Source of the DNA: Desulfovibrio fairfieldensis
GTDB taxonomy: Bacteria; Desulfobacterota; Desulfovibrionia; Desulfovibrionales; Desulfovibrionaceae
Length of the DNA stretch: 64,000 nt
Assembly: GCF_001553605.1 (NCBI RefSeq)
Contig: NZ_CP014229.1
Span: 1,330,501-1,394,500, forward strand
Direction: 5' to 3'
The position numbers were made by a program, and so were the translations under genes. Numbering within the stretch: the first letter of the stretch is position 1; each line of letters begins with the position of its first letter. This document shows, piece after piece, positions 35,457-45,114 of this stretch. The notes under the pieces were generated by a model. It was not told the DNA's origin, searched no databases, and saw nothing but the letters and a program-made list of their open reading frames with translations.

Positions 35457-35684
35457 GGCAACCTCAATCATGGTGATATCGTTCTTATCGTCGGCCCGGC
35501 AGCGAACTTGAGTGCTCTTTTGGAAAAAGTGCGGAATGTTCCGGCCGGTTCATAAAAGTTATGCAAGACGCGTTCCAGATGAAGGCTTGGCTTGTGTCCC
35601 GAAATAGCATACAAGAACGCCTCAGTGCGGAGAAGGACGGCGGTTCGCGCCGTTGCCCGCAATTTTCGCGGTGGGGGACAGAAC

Positions 35685-36761
35685 ATGCGCATCACGAAAA
35701 CCCGCGCCATCCGGCTGGGCGGCCTGGTTGTCGGCGGCGGCGCGCCGGTCATGGTCCAGAGCATGACCAATACGGACACCCGCGACGTTGACGCCACCCT
35801 GGCCCAGATTGAGCGCTTAGCCGCCAGGGGCTGCGAGGCCGTGCGTCTGGCCGTGCCGGACGAAGCCGCCGCCGGGGCTCTGCGGGCCATCCGCGCGGGC
35901 ACGCCTTTGCCGCTCATCGCGGATATCCACTTCGACTACCGGCTGGCTGTCGCCGCCCTGGAGGCGGGCGTGGAAGGCCTGCGCATCAATCCCGGCAATA
36001 TCGGCCCCAGCGAGCACGTGGACAAAGTGGTGGACGCGGCCAAAGCACATAAGGCAGTGATCCGCATCGGCGTCAATTCCGGTTCATTGGAAAAGCCGCT
36101 GCTCAAGCAATACGGCGGCCCCTGCCCCGAGGCTCTGGTGCAAAGCGCGCTGGGGCATGTACGCCTGCTGGAGCGGCGCGGCTTTTACGACACCAAGATT
36201 TCGCTCAAGTCCTCTTCCGTGCTGGACACCATCGCGTCCTACCGTCTGTTGCACGAGACTTGCGACTATCCTCTCCATATCGGCGTCACCGAGGCTGGCG
36301 GCCTGCTGCGCGGCACGGTCAAATCCTCCGTGGGCCTGGGCATCCTGCTGCACGAAGGCATCGGTGACACCCTGCGGGTTTCGCTCACTGCGGACCCTGC
36401 GGAGGAGGTCGCCGTGGCCTGGGAAATTCTGCGCGCTCTGGGCCTGCGCTCGCGCGGGCCGGAAATCATTTCCTGCCCCACCTGCGGCCGTACGGAAATC
36501 GATCTCTTCGCCTTGGCCCGCGCCGTGGAGGAACGTCTGTCCCAGTCCATAGCCGACATCAAGGTGGCGGTCATGGGCTGTGTTGTCAACGGCCCCGGCG
36601 AAGCCCGCGAAGCGGATCTGGGCCTGGCCGGTGGCCGCGACAAGGGCATAATTTTCCGCAAAGGCGAGGTCATCCGCTCGGTCAAGGGCCAGGAAGCCCT
36701 GTTGGCGGCCTTTATGGAAGAATTGCAAACGCTGCTCAACGAAAAGGGGCAGCCCGCCTGA
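35685..36761 (+). CDS. ispG: (E)-4-hydroxy-3-methylbut-2-enyl-diphosphate synthase
   Basis: The 358-residue enzyme of the MEP isoprenoid pathway has the TIM-barrel start [20 protein letters not shown], the [19 protein letters not shown] signature, and the [4Fe-4S] ligands in [12 protein letters not shown] and [12 protein letters not shown]. It reduces MEcPP to HMBPP. GGGGGA lies upstream of ATG 35685; the longer frame from 35592 has no family similarity. It is followed by proS; dxs and ispA are also in this window. Confidence 0.97.
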   Translation: MRITKTRAIRLGGLVVGGGAPVMVQSMTNTDTRDVDATLAQIERLAARGCEAVRLAVPDEAAAGALRAIRAGTPLPLIADIHFDYRLAVAALEAGVEGLRINPGNIGPSEHVDKVVDAAKAHKAVIRIGVNSGSLEKPLLKQYGGPCPEALVQSALGHVRLLERRGFYDTKISLKSSSVLDTIASYRLLHETCDYPLHIGVTEAGGLLRGTVKSSVGLGILLHEGIGDTLRVSLTADPAEEVAVAWEILRALGLRSRGPEIISCPTCGRTEIDLFALARAVEERLSQSIADIKVAVMGCVVNGPGEAREADLGLAGGRDKGIIFRKGEVIRSVKGQEALLAAFMEELQTLLNEKGQPA

Positions 36762-36807
36762 CGCCCTGTGCGCGGCGGCAAACCTCAATAGCAAGGAAGC
36801 AATATCC

Positions 36808-38550
36808 ATGCGCTTCAGCTCCTGTTACATTCCCACCCTCAAGGAATCCCCGGCCGACGCCGAGGTGGTCAGCCACAAACTTCTGCTGCGCGCGGGCATG
36901 GTGCGCAGGCTTACTTCCGGCCTGTACATCTATCTGCCGCTGGGGCTTAAGATCATTGACAAAATCGCCAGCGTAGTGCGCGAGGAAATCAATGCCTCCG
37001 GCTTTCAGGAATTGCTTATGCCCATGGTCCAGCCCGCCGATCTCTGGAAGGAGACGGGCCGTTGGGAGCATTACGGCAAGGAACTGCTGCGCTTCAAGGA
37101 CCGCAACGAACGCGACTACTGCCTGGGCCCCACCCATGAGGAAGTGATCACCGACCTGGTGCGCGGCGAAGTGCGCTCCTACCGGCAACTGCCCGTGCGG
37201 CTCTACCAGATCCAGAGCAAATTCCGCGACGAGATCCGGCCCCGCTTCGGCCTGATGCGCGGGCGTGAGTTCATGATGAAGGACGGCTATTCCTTTGACG
37301 CGGACATCGCCGGGGCTGAAAAAAGCTATAAGCTGATGTACGACGCCTATACCCGCATATTCAAGCGCCTGGGCCTCAAATTCCGGGCCGTGGAAGCGGA
37401 TACCGGCTCTATCGGCGGCAATTTCTCCCACGAATTCATGGTCCTGGCCGATACCGGTGAGGATACCATCGCCTTCTGCCATGACTGCGATTACGCCGCC
37501 AATGTGGAGCGGGCCGAAGTGGTCTGGAAGGGCGAGGCCTGCACAGAGGCTTGCACGGGCGCCTGCCCGGACTATGAAAAAGTCGATACCCCCGGCGCGC
37601 ACAGCGTGGAGGAAGTGGCGGCCATGTTGCGGGTTCCGGCCAAGGCTGTGGTCAAAACCATGCTTTTCAGCGTGGACGGCAAGCCCGTGGCCGTCCTGGT
37701 GCGCGGCGACCGTGAGGTCAACGACATCAAGCTCAAGAATCTGCTTAAGGCCCAGGAAGTGGAACTGGCCGGTGCCGCCACGGTGGAGGCTCTGACCCAT
37801 GCGCCGGTGGGCTTTGCCGGGCCGGTGGGCCTGGATGTGCCCGTTTACGCCGACCTGGAATTGCAGGGAGCCACGGATTACGTCACCGGAGCCAACGCGG
37901 CGGACGCCCATTTCAGGCATGTGGATTTGCGCCGCGACGCGGCGATCACGGCTTGGGCTGATCTGCGCGCCATCACGCCGGAAGATGTCTGCCCGCGTTG
38001 CGGCGGCGGCATCGAGCTGACCAAGGGCATTGAGGTGGGGCACATCTTCATGCTCGGTCTCAAGTACAGCGAATCCATGCACGCGGCCTTCCTGGACGAG
38101 AACGGCAAGGAAAAGCTCATGATCATGGGCTGCTACGGCATCGGCGTGTCCCGCGTGGCCGCCGCCGCCATAGAACAGAACCATGACGAGAACGGCATTG
38201 TCTTTCCGCCGCCGGTGGCCCCGTTTGAGTGCATCCTGCTCAACCTCGACCCCCGCAATGCCGAAGTCACGGCCAAAGCCGAGGAGATCTACGCCATGCT
38301 GCGGGATATGGGCGTGGACGTGCTGCTGGACGACCGGGAAGAACGGCCGGGCGTCAAATTCAAGGATGCGGACCTCCTGGGCGCGCCCATGCAGCTCGTG
38401 GTGGGCGGCAAGGGGCTCGCGCGCGGCATTGTGGAATGCAAGGACCGCCGCAGCGGCGAAAAAGGCGAACTTTCCGCGGACGTCATTGAGGAGGATTTCT
38501 CCCAATGGGCCGCGGGGGTGCGGCGCGGCTGGGAGACGCAGCAGGCCTGA
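36808..38550 (+). CDS. proS: Prolyl-tRNA synthetase, bacterial type with editing insert
   Basis: The 580-residue class II synthetase has motif 1 ([20 protein letters not shown]), motif 2 around [19 protein letters not shown], and motif 3 [19 protein letters not shown]. An INS editing domain (about residues 235-390) resembles YbaK and clears Ala-tRNA(Pro). A cysteine cluster [12 protein letters not shown] lies just before it. Length matches the bacterial 570-residue form. It is cytoplasmic, with the start behind AAGGA. Confidence 0.97.
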   Translation: MRFSSCYIPTLKESPADAEVVSHKLLLRAGMVRRLTSGLYIYLPLGLKIIDKIASVVREEINASGFQELLMPMVQPADLWKETGRWEHYGKELLRFKDRNERDYCLGPTHEEVITDLVRGEVRSYRQLPVRLYQIQSKFRDEIRPRFGLMRGREFMMKDGYSFDADIAGAEKSYKLMYDAYTRIFKRLGLKFRAVEADTGSIGGNFSHEFMVLADTGEDTIAFCHDCDYAANVERAEVVWKGEACTEACTGACPDYEKVDTPGAHSVEEVAAMLRVPAKAVVKTMLFSVDGKPVAVLVRGDREVNDIKLKNLLKAQEVELAGAATVEALTHAPVGFAGPVGLDVPVYADLELQGATDYVTGANAADAHFRHVDLRRDAAITAWADLRAITPEDVCPRCGGGIELTKGIEVGHIFMLGLKYSESMHAAFLDENGKEKLMIMGCYGIGVSRVAAAAIEQNHDENGIVFPPPVAPFECILLNLDPRNAEVTAKAEEIYAMLRDMGVDVLLDDREERPGVKFKDADLLGAPMQLVVGGKGLARGIVECKDRRSGEKGELSADVIEEDFSQWAAGVRRGWETQQA

Positions 38551-38582
38551 TCCCGCACGGGACCGGCTGCGGCCAGAGGCCT

Positions 38583-40073
38583 ATGCAGGACGGCATACTG
38601 ACGGTCCGTGCCCTCACGGAACAGTTGCGCAGAAGTCTGGAGGGGCGCTTTCCCTTCGTCTGGGTACGCGGCGAGGTGAGCAATCTCTCTCGCCCCGGTT
38701 CCGGGCATATTTACTTCAGTCTCAAGGACCAGGATGCCCAGTTGCAGTGCGTCTGGTTCCGGGGGCAGCAGCGCCAGGCCGAGCAAGGGCAGGCCTTTGA
38801 CCCGCTCACCGGCGAGGTTTTTGATACGCCCCGCCCCTCGCCGTTGGAATTGTTGCGCAACGGCCTGGACCTGCTCTGCGCCGGGCGGATCAGCGTCTAT
38901 GCCCCGCGCGGCCAGTACCAGCTGCTGGTGGAACTGGTGCAGCCCACGGGCCAGGGTCTGCTGGCCCAGGCCTTTGAGGAGCGCAAGCGCAAACTGGCGG
39001 AAGCCGGGTACTTCGCTCAGGAACGCAAGCGCCCCCTGCCCTGGAACCCGCAACGGGTGGCCCTGATCACCTCGCCCAGCGGCGCGGCCATCCACGATTT
39101 TCTGGAGCTGGCCCAGAATCGGGGCTGCGGCGCGGAGATACGCCTTTTCCCCGCATCGGTGCAGGGCGAGGAAGCCGCTCCGGAAATCATCCGGGCCTTG
39201 GACGAGATCAATGCCCAGGGCTGGGCCCAGGTTATTGTGCTGATCCGGGGCGGCGGCTCGCTGGAAGATCTCTGGGCCTTCAATGAAGAGGCCGTGGCAG
39301 AAGCTGTTTTTTGTTCACGGTTGCCCGTGCTGGCGGGCATCGGCCATGAGGTGGATGTGACCCTGGCGGATTTGACCGCCGACCTGCGCGCGGCCACGCC
39401 CTCCCATGCGGCGCAACTGCTCTGGCCTTTGCGCGCGGAACTCCGGCAACGCCTGGACGAGGCGTTTGCCGCTTTGCGGCGGGCCGCTGCCAGCCGCCTT
39501 GAACACGCGGAATTGTTGTTGCGGGAGCGGGAAAACGCCCTGCGCTGGTTTTCGCCCGCGCGCCATCAGGCCCGCCTGTCCGAGCAGGTGACGCGCTTTT
39601 CCCTGGTTTTGCAGCGCGCTGCCCGGCAATGGCTCGCGGACAAGGGCAGCGCCCGGGAACGCCTGGAACTGGCCCGCAGGGCCGCGCTGACCCCGGAGAA
39701 GCTGGATGTGCGCCAAGCGCATCTTGCCTTGTTGCATGCAGCCTTGGGAGCGGCCCTGCCGCACCGTCTGAGCGATGCGGAACATACGCTGGCCCTGGCG
39801 GGAAATCGTTTGCGAACAGCGAGCGACGCCTGGCTGGAAAACCGCTCCCGCCGTCTGGAAAGCCTGGAATCGGCACTGGCAGCCAATGATCCGTCGGCTC
39901 CGTTGCATCGGGGTTACGCCTTGGTGCGCACGGCACAGGGCGGCATCCTGCGTTCGGTGGGGCAGACGGCTCCCGGCCGGGATATTGAAGTGCGCCTGGC
40001 CGACGGCCGTCTGGCCGCCGTGGTCAGGAGCGTCAGCCCGGAAGAAGCGCAATCCGGTGAGGAAAAAGAATGA
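38583..40073 (+). CDS. xseA: Exodeoxyribonuclease VII large subunit
   Basis: The 496-residue protein has an N-terminal OB fold (FPFVWVRGEVSNLSRPGSGH), a core with VALITSPSGAAIHDFLEL and VIVLIRGGGSLEDLWAFNEE followed by AGIGHEVDVTLADLTADLRA, and a long helical tail. It degrades single-stranded DNA with the small subunit XseB. ATG 38583 follows GAGG closely; the frame upstream to 38505 overlaps proS and is not conserved. It ends in an ATGA overlap with the next gene. Confidence 0.95.
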   Translation: MQDGILTVRALTEQLRRSLEGRFPFVWVRGEVSNLSRPGSGHIYFSLKDQDAQLQCVWFRGQQRQAEQGQAFDPLTGEVFDTPRPSPLELLRNGLDLLCAGRISVYAPRGQYQLLVELVQPTGQGLLAQAFEERKRKLAEAGYFAQERKRPLPWNPQRVALITSPSGAAIHDFLELAQNRGCGAEIRLFPASVQGEEAAPEIIRALDEINAQGWAQVIVLIRGGGSLEDLWAFNEEAVAEAVFCSRLPVLAGIGHEVDVTLADLTADLRAATPSHAAQLLWPLRAELRQRLDEAFAALRRAAASRLEHAELLLRERENALRWFSPARHQARLSEQVTRFSLVLQRAARQWLADKGSARERLELARRAALTPEKLDVRQAHLALLHAALGAALPHRLSDAEHTLALAGNRLRTASDAWLENRSRRLESLESALAANDPSAPLHRGYALVRTAQGGILRSVGQTAPGRDIEVRLADGRLAAVVRSVSPEEAQSGEEKE

Positions 40074-41080
40074 AAACTCTGTTGAGCATGGCCATGCGCC
40101 GTCTGGTGCTGCTGGCGACCTGTCTTATGTTCAGTATTCCGGTTCTGGCCGGAGTGCGCCTGGAAGCGCCTGAAAAGGCGGCCAGGGGCGACGCCTTTCT
40201 GGCGCAGGCCATCAGCGACCAGCCGGTCCGGCACTTTGTTTTTCATTGGATGGGCAAGACCTTTACGGCTGCCGCGCAGGCTGACAGCCAAAACAGCGGC
40301 CAGTGGCGGGCAGTGATCCTGTTGCCCGTGCCCCTGGATGAAAAGGCCGCCGGTCTGGAACTGGGCGTGGCTGCCGTGCCCGAGGTGAAAAAGGCCAAAA
40401 GCGCAGCGCCGACGGCGCAAACCAGCCTGGCCCTCTATGACAAAGACCGGCCGGTGCAGAAACTCACGGTGGACAAAAAATATGTCAATCCGCCTGCTTC
40501 GCAGCTGGCCCGGATCAAAAATGACCGCGAAAAAGTGCGTCAGGCTCTGGCCCAGCCCCTGCCTGAACGCCTCTGGACACTGCCCTTCGCGCGACCCGTT
40601 CCGGGTGGGGTGTCCAGTCTGTTCGGCATGAAGCGGGTGTTCAACGGCCAGCCGCGCAGCGTGCATCGCGGTCTGGATCTGCGCGGGGCGCAGGGTTCGC
40701 CCATTCAGGCCTGCGCCGACGGCCAGGTGGCTCTGGTGGACAATCTGTATTTTTCCGGCAATGTGGTGTACATCAACCACGGTGAGGGCGTTTTCAGCTC
40801 GTATCTGCATATGTCCGAAGCCAAAGTCCGGCCCGGCGAGCGCGTGCGCAAGGGCCAGATCATCGGCCTGGTGGGGGCCACCGGACGGGTGACGGGGCCG
40901 CATCTGCATCTTTCGCTCATTGTGCAGGGCCAGTCCGTGGACCCGCAGCCTTTTCTCGCCGCGTCATACGTCCCGGCCGGAGCTGATTCGACCCGGACCG
41001 CCCACGGTCTGCCCGGCGTTTCCGGCGTCCAGCGCCTTCCGTCCGCCAATTCGGCTAATTCCGGGAGTCAGGCCCAATGA
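40070..41080 (+). CDS. M23 family metallopeptidase (LytM domain), exported
   Basis: The 336-residue protein has a signal peptide (RRLVLLATCLMFSIPVLAG), an N-terminal immunoglobulin-like region, and a C-terminal LytM domain with the zinc motifs HRGLDLRGAQGSPI, VVYINHGEGVFSSYLHMSEA and GRVTGPHLHLSL (all four His/Asp ligands present). It would cut peptidoglycan cross-links or act as regulator of such enzymes in the periplasm. It overlaps xseA and xseB by ATGA at both ends, so it is translationally linked to both exonuclease subunits. Confidence 0.93.
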   Translation: MKTLLSMAMRRLVLLATCLMFSIPVLAGVRLEAPEKAARGDAFLAQAISDQPVRHFVFHWMGKTFTAAAQADSQNSGQWRAVILLPVPLDEKAAGLELGVAAVPEVKKAKSAAPTAQTSLALYDKDRPVQKLTVDKKYVNPPASQLARIKNDREKVRQALAQPLPERLWTLPFARPVPGGVSSLFGMKRVFNGQPRSVHRGLDLRGAQGSPIQACADGQVALVDNLYFSGNVVYINHGEGVFSSYLHMSEAKVRPGERVRKGQIIGLVGATGRVTGPHLHLSLIVQGQSVDPQPFLAASYVPAGADSTRTAHGLPGVSGVQRLPSANSANSGSQAQ

Positions 41081-41340
41081 GCCCCAAGAAAGAAAATCTT
41101 TTCGAGAAAAAAATGGCCCGCTTGCAGGAAATTGTCAGCGCCCTGGAATCCGGCGACCTTCCGCTGGAAGAGGGCATGGCCCTGTACAAGGAAGGCGCGG
41201 CATGTTCACGTTTTTGCCGTGAACAATTGGAAAAAGCTCGCCATGAACTCTCCCTCTGGCAGGACGGCGAGCTGAAATCTCTGAATCCGGATGAGGTAGG
41301 GAGTACAGCACGCGGCCAAGGGCCGCAGGAGGCGGAATAG
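41077..41340 (+). CDS. xseB: Exodeoxyribonuclease VII small subunit
   Basis: The 87-residue protein contains FEKKMARLQEIVSALESGDL and EGMALYKEGAACSRFCREQLEKA, the two-helix XseB pattern. It joins XseA in several copies per large subunit. It starts in an ATGA overlap with the M23 gene and is followed 2 bases later by ispA. Confidence 0.95.
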   Translation: MSPKKENLFEKKMARLQEIVSALESGDLPLEEGMALYKEGAACSRFCREQLEKARHELSLWQDGELKSLNPDEVGSTARGQGPQEAE

Positions 41341-41342
41341 CC

Positions 41343-42236
41343 GTGATGCCCGTGGAAAAAATGAAAGCTCTGCTCAAAAGCCGGGGCAGGGAAGTGGAAA
41401 CGTATTTGTCCGCCTGTCTGGATGGCCGCCCCATGCCGCCGCGCCTTAAGGAGTCCATGCTCTACAGCCTGCAGGCCGGGGGCAAGCGGCTGCGCCCGGT
41501 GCTCTGCCTGAGCTGCGCCGCCCTCTGCGGCCTGGAGCCGCAAAAGGCGCTGCCCTTTGCGGCGGCCATTGAGATGATTCACACGTATTCCCTGATCCAC
41601 GACGATTTGCCTGCCATGGATGACGACGACCTGCGGCGCGGCAAGCCTTCCAACCACAAGGCTTTTGACGAGGCCACGGCCATTCTGGCCGGGGACGGCC
41701 TGCTGACCGACGCTTTTGTGATCATGTGCCGTGCGCCCGTGCCCCCCGACAGGCTGCTCCGGGCCGTGGCCGAACTGGCTTTGGCCGCCGGGGCGTCCGG
41801 CATGGTGGGCGGGCAGGAATGGGATATGATTTATACCGGCCGTTCCCGGGTCAGCCTTGAGGAATTGCGGGGCATGCACGCCATGAAGACCGGCGCCCTG
41901 CTGCGGGCCTCCTGCGTGTGCGGCGGATTGCTGGCCGGGGCTGAGGACAAGGCGCTACGGGCCATCAGCGATTTCGGCTCGTCTCTGGGTGTGGCCTTTC
42001 AGATCGCCGACGATATTCTGGATGTGGTGGCGGATACGGCCACGCTGGGCAAACCCGCAGGCAGCGACGCGGAGCAGGGCAAGAATACCTATCCTTCCCT
42101 AGTGGGCCTTGAGAAGAGCCGTGAGCTGGCCCGCGCCCAGGCTGGCGCGGCGCAGGCGGCGCTGGCGGGCTTTGCCGGGCCGGAGGCCGATTTCCTGCGC
42201 GCTCTGGCCGATTATACCGTGAACCGGGCGGCCTGA
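41343..42236 (+). CDS. ispA: Polyprenyl (farnesyl) diphosphate synthase
   Basis: The 297-residue enzyme has both Asp-rich motifs: SLIHDDLPAMDDDDLRRGK (FARM) and AFQIADDILDVV (SARM). It condenses IPP with DMAPP/GPP to give FPP. The length and the short chain-length region fit IspA. The start is GTG 41343 or ATG 41346, with AGGAGG 11-14 bases upstream. It lies between xseB and dxs, a common bacterial order. Confidence 0.95.
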   Translation: MMPVEKMKALLKSRGREVETYLSACLDGRPMPPRLKESMLYSLQAGGKRLRPVLCLSCAALCGLEPQKALPFAAAIEMIHTYSLIHDDLPAMDDDDLRRGKPSNHKAFDEATAILAGDGLLTDAFVIMCRAPVPPDRLLRAVAELALAAGASGMVGGQEWDMIYTGRSRVSLEELRGMHAMKTGALLRASCVCGGLLAGAEDKALRAISDFGSSLGVAFQIADDILDVVADTATLGKPAGSDAEQGKNTYPSLVGLEKSRELARAQAGAAQAALAGFAGPEADFLRALADYTVNRAA

Positions 42237-42237
42237 G

Positions 42238-44139
42238 ATGAGCCAGACGGCAGCAACGTCCCTTCTGGACGGCATTACCGACCCCGCGCAGGTTGCGGCT
42301 CTTTCCGAGCCTCAACTGACCGAGCTGGCGGAAGAGGTGCGTCGGCGCATCATTGAGGTGGTGGCGCACAACGGCGGTCATCTGGCCCCCTCGCTGGGCG
42401 TGGTGGAGCTGACCCTGGCCCTGCTTTCCACTTTTGACCTGAACAAGGACAAACTGATCTGGGACGTGGGCCATCAGGCCTATGCCCACAAGTTGCTCAC
42501 GGGCCGGGCCGACAGCTTCCATACGTTGCGTACCTTGGGTGGCCTGTCGGGCTTTCCGCGCATGGCTGAAAGCCCTTACGATCACTTCGGAGTGGGCCAT
42601 TCCTCCACATCCATTTCGGCAGCGCTGGGCATGGCCCTGGCCCGGGATCTCTCGGGTCTGCGCCACCATGTGCTGGCGGTCATCGGCGACGGCTCGCTGA
42701 CCGCCGGAGAGGCTTTTGAAGGGCTCAACCTGGCCGGACACATGGGGCGTCGGCTTATTGTGGTGCTCAACGACAATGAGATGTCCATTTCCTCCAATGT
42801 GGGCGCGCTGTCCCTGTTCCTGAGCCGCACGCTTTCGCGGCGCTGGGTGCGCCAGACCCGCCGGGAAGTGCTTAGGTTCCTGCGCTCCATTCCGCGCATC
42901 GGGCAAAAGCTGGCGCTCTACGCCATGCGCGGCGAATGGAGTTTCAAGTCCTTCTTTACGCCGGGCATGCTCTTCGAGGCTTTCCGCTTCACCTATATCG
43001 GCCCGGTGGACGGGCACGACATCCCGGCCCTGCGGCGGCATCTGCAAATGGCCGCGGCCGTGGAGGACGGGCCGGTGCTGCTGCACGTGCGCACCCGCAA
43101 GGGCAAAGGCTACGCCCCGGCGGAAAAGAATCCCACCCAATACCACGGCGTGGGCCTGTTCACGCCGGAAACCGGCCTGCCCGTGGCCTCGGCGGCGCTG
43201 CCCACCTTTACCCGCGTTTTCAGCGACACCCTGCTGGAACTGGCGGAAAAGGACGAGCGGATCATCGCCATCACGGCGGCCATGCCCGAAGGCACGGGCA
43301 CCAACCGTTTCAGGGAGCGCTTTCCAGAGCGTTTTGTGGATACGGGCATCTGTGAGCAGCATGCGGTGACATTTGCCGCCGGGCTGGCCAGCCAGGGCTA
43401 CCGGCCCGCGCTGGCTATTTACTCCACTTTTTTGCAGCGCGGCTATGACCAGGTGATCCACGACGTCTGCCTGCAAAATTTGCCCGTGACATTCTGCGTG
43501 GACCGTGCCGGGCTGGTGGGCGAGGACGGGGCCACACACCATGGGGCCTTTGATATCGCCTACTTGCGGCACATTCCGCAGATCCGGCTGTTGGCCCCGC
43601 GCGATGAGGACATGCTGCGTCACAGCCTGAGAACAGCTCTGAACGGCGACGGCCCCTGCGCCCTGCGCTACCCGCGCGGCGCGGGCTTCGGCGTGCCCTT
43701 GGAAGGGGGGCCGCGTCTGCTGGTGCCGGGCATGGGCGAAGTGCTGCGCCAGGGCGAAAAAATCGCCATCATCGCCGTGGGCAACCGCGCGCACCCGTCT
43801 CTGGAGGCCGCGACACTGGTGGAAAAAGAACTGGGCTTCAGCCCCCTGGTTTTTGACCCTGTCTGGCTCAAGCCCCTGCCGGAAGAGCAACTGGCGGATC
43901 TGGCCCGGCGTTTTGACCGCATGCTGATTGTGGAAGAAGGCGCGCTGGCCGGAGGCTTTTCCTCGGCTGTTCTGGAATTCCTCAATGATCACGGACTGCT
44001 GCGCGGCCAGCGTATCCGGCGTCTGGGCCTGCCGGACAGTTTTGTGGAGCACGGCAAACAGTTGCAGCTACGTGAGCTGGTGGGGCTGCGCAGCCGGGGC
44101 ATTGCCCGCGCCGCCATGGAGCTGGCCCGTGAATATTAA
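42238..44139 (+). CDS. dxs: 1-deoxy-D-xylulose-5-phosphate synthase
   Basis: The 633-residue TDP enzyme has HNGGHLAPSLGVVELTLAL, the TDP motif VIGDGSLTAGEAFEGLNLAG, a pyrimidine-binding domain (AITAAMPEGTGTNRF, DTGICEQHAVTFAAGLA) and a C-terminal transketolase domain. It makes DXP from pyruvate and glyceraldehyde-3-phosphate, the first step of the MEP pathway. It starts one base after ispA and is last in the xseA-M23-xseB-ispA-dxs operon. Confidence 0.97.
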   Translation: MSQTAATSLLDGITDPAQVAALSEPQLTELAEEVRRRIIEVVAHNGGHLAPSLGVVELTLALLSTFDLNKDKLIWDVGHQAYAHKLLTGRADSFHTLRTLGGLSGFPRMAESPYDHFGVGHSSTSISAALGMALARDLSGLRHHVLAVIGDGSLTAGEAFEGLNLAGHMGRRLIVVLNDNEMSISSNVGALSLFLSRTLSRRWVRQTRREVLRFLRSIPRIGQKLALYAMRGEWSFKSFFTPGMLFEAFRFTYIGPVDGHDIPALRRHLQMAAAVEDGPVLLHVRTRKGKGYAPAEKNPTQYHGVGLFTPETGLPVASAALPTFTRVFSDTLLELAEKDERIIAITAAMPEGTGTNRFRERFPERFVDTGICEQHAVTFAAGLASQGYRPALAIYSTFLQRGYDQVIHDVCLQNLPVTFCVDRAGLVGEDGATHHGAFDIAYLRHIPQIRLLAPRDEDMLRHSLRTALNGDGPCALRYPRGAGFGVPLEGGPRLLVPGMGEVLRQGEKIAIIAVGNRAHPSLEAATLVEKELGFSPLVFDPVWLKPLPEEQLADLARRFDRMLIVEEGALAGGFSSAVLEFLNDHGLLRGQRIRRLGLPDSFVEHGKQLQLRELVGLRSRGIARAAMELAREY

Positions 44140-44161
44140 GGATTTTCCGGGGTGAATGATC

Positions 44162-44430
44162 TCATTTTTCAAAGCAACATTGCTCCAAGAAACGGTAATT
44201 CTCCAGATGGCCGAGAGCCGAAGGGCAGAGCGGTTCGCACCACGGTTTACGGCCACAGAAGTGGAGCAGGCTGCCTTCAAGCTGGTCCGGCGGCAGCAGC
44301 CAGCGTCCGGCCACGTGCAGCTGATAGTTGAAGCGTTCCCCCAGCCAGTGCAACGGCAGACGGCGGAAGAGCAGGTTCAGAGCGTCCTGATCCGGATAGA
44401 GCAGGGGGCGCGCAGGACAGCGGCCATGAG
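44162..44430 (-). pseudogene. 3' fragment of a family 8 glycosyltransferase (downstream of IS insertion)
   Basis: On the minus strand the fragment reads LYPDQDALNLLFRRLPLHWL, a GT8 C-terminal motif (PDQD), continuing to LLHFCGRKPWCEPLCP and a stop at 44162. It is the tail of the gene whose 5' part lies at 45115-45616; the IS200-like element separates them. It has no start of its own. Confidence 0.72.
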
Positions 44431-44535
44431 ATCCGGAAAATCAGCACCGCCCCTTGAAGGGGTGGTGCTGATTTGGCCCTATAAGGGCCTGTTACTCGTC
44501 CGCCCCCTGAAGGAGGCCAGACCTGACTTCCGCCG

Positions 44536-44994
44536 CTATTCCCAGCGACCCATAAATGGGTCTTTATGTTCAAACAAACTATGCTGATCGGCTATTTTGT
44601 CTCGTATCTCTTGCTCACGAATATACTTCAAAAGAGTAGCTTCATTCACCCCTACCGTGCTGACAAAATAGCCTTTGCACCAGAAATGACGGTTCCCAAA
44701 CTTATATTTCAAGTTTGAAAACTGCTCGAATATCATTAACGCGCTTTTTCCCTTCAAGTATCCCATGATTTGTGCCACGCTATACTTGGGAGGTATTTTT
44801 ATGCACATGTGGACATGATCAACACATGCGTGCGCTTCTAATATCTCAATCTTTTTGTACTCACACAACCTCCTTAATATCAGGCCAATTTCTTTCTTGT
44901 ATTTGCCATAAATAATTTTGCGCCTGAATTTCGGTGCAAACACAATATGATATTTGCAATTCCAACGCGTGTGCTCTAAACTTTGATCATCTAT
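44536..44994 (-). CDS. tnpA: IS200/IS605 family Y1 (HUH) transposase TnpA
   Basis: The frame encodes about 152 residues: EHTRWNCKYHIVFAPKFRRK, the metal-binding HVHMCI (HUH) motif, YSVAQIMGYLKGKSAL, and the C-terminal LLKYIREQE with the catalytic Tyr. All catalytic features look intact. Starting at the GTG at 44943 would cut off the conserved first strand (WNCKYHIVF). The full domain needs initiation at ATA 44994, four bases after a sequestered AAAGGAG site. It would move the element as single-stranded DNA in a sequence-guided way. It may be weakly expressed or start-defective. Confidence 0.85.
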   Translation of the reverse strand: MDDQSLEHTRWNCKYHIVFAPKFRRKIIYGKYKKEIGLILRRLCEYKKIEILEAHACVDHVHMCIKIPPKYSVAQIMGYLKGKSALMIFEQFSNLKYKFGNRHFWCKGYFVSTVGVNEATLLKYIREQEIRDKIADQHSLFEHKDPFMGRWE

Positions 44995-44998
44995 TGTC

Positions 44999-45052
44999 GC
45001 TCTCCTTTGCTACTACGGAAGTCAGGACAACTTTTTTGTAGCAAAGGAGAGC
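44999..45052 (-). promoter_or_regulatory. Hairpin hiding the tnpA ribosome site
   Basis: GCTCTCCTTTGCTAC (44999-45013) and GTAGCAAAGGAGAGC (45038-45052) form a perfect 15-bp stem. On the transposase mRNA its 3' arm contains AAAGGAG just before the start, so translation should be blocked, as is known for Salmonella IS200. Confidence 0.7.
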
Positions 45053-45114
45053 TTCTTTTTGACAGCTATAGGCTTCGCCTTTTTGGAACTCCCCGCTTAG
45101 CGGGGAGTTTTCGA

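Larger units (their letters stand above)
44440..45113 (-). mobile_element. IS200/IS605-type insertion, TnpA only
   Basis: The element is defined by tnpA, a right-end hairpin TCAGCACC...GGTGCTGA (44441-44471) plus GGCCCT/AGGGCC (44476-44490), and a left-end hairpin AACTCCCCGC/GCGGGGAGTT (45086-45112). It lies inside a glycosyltransferase gene. No TnpB gene is present. Exact ends are estimated from the hairpins and from where the glycosyltransferase similarity stops; this class makes no target duplication. Confidence 0.78.

Noticed and set aside
35457..35684. Riboswitch in the divergent ispG / FlgO-type gap
   Set aside because: Looked for conserved cobalamin, TPP or SAM elements; none recognisable.
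41965..44052. 695-residue leftward frame opposite dxs
   Set aside because: Shadow of dxs; no start signal or recognisable domain.
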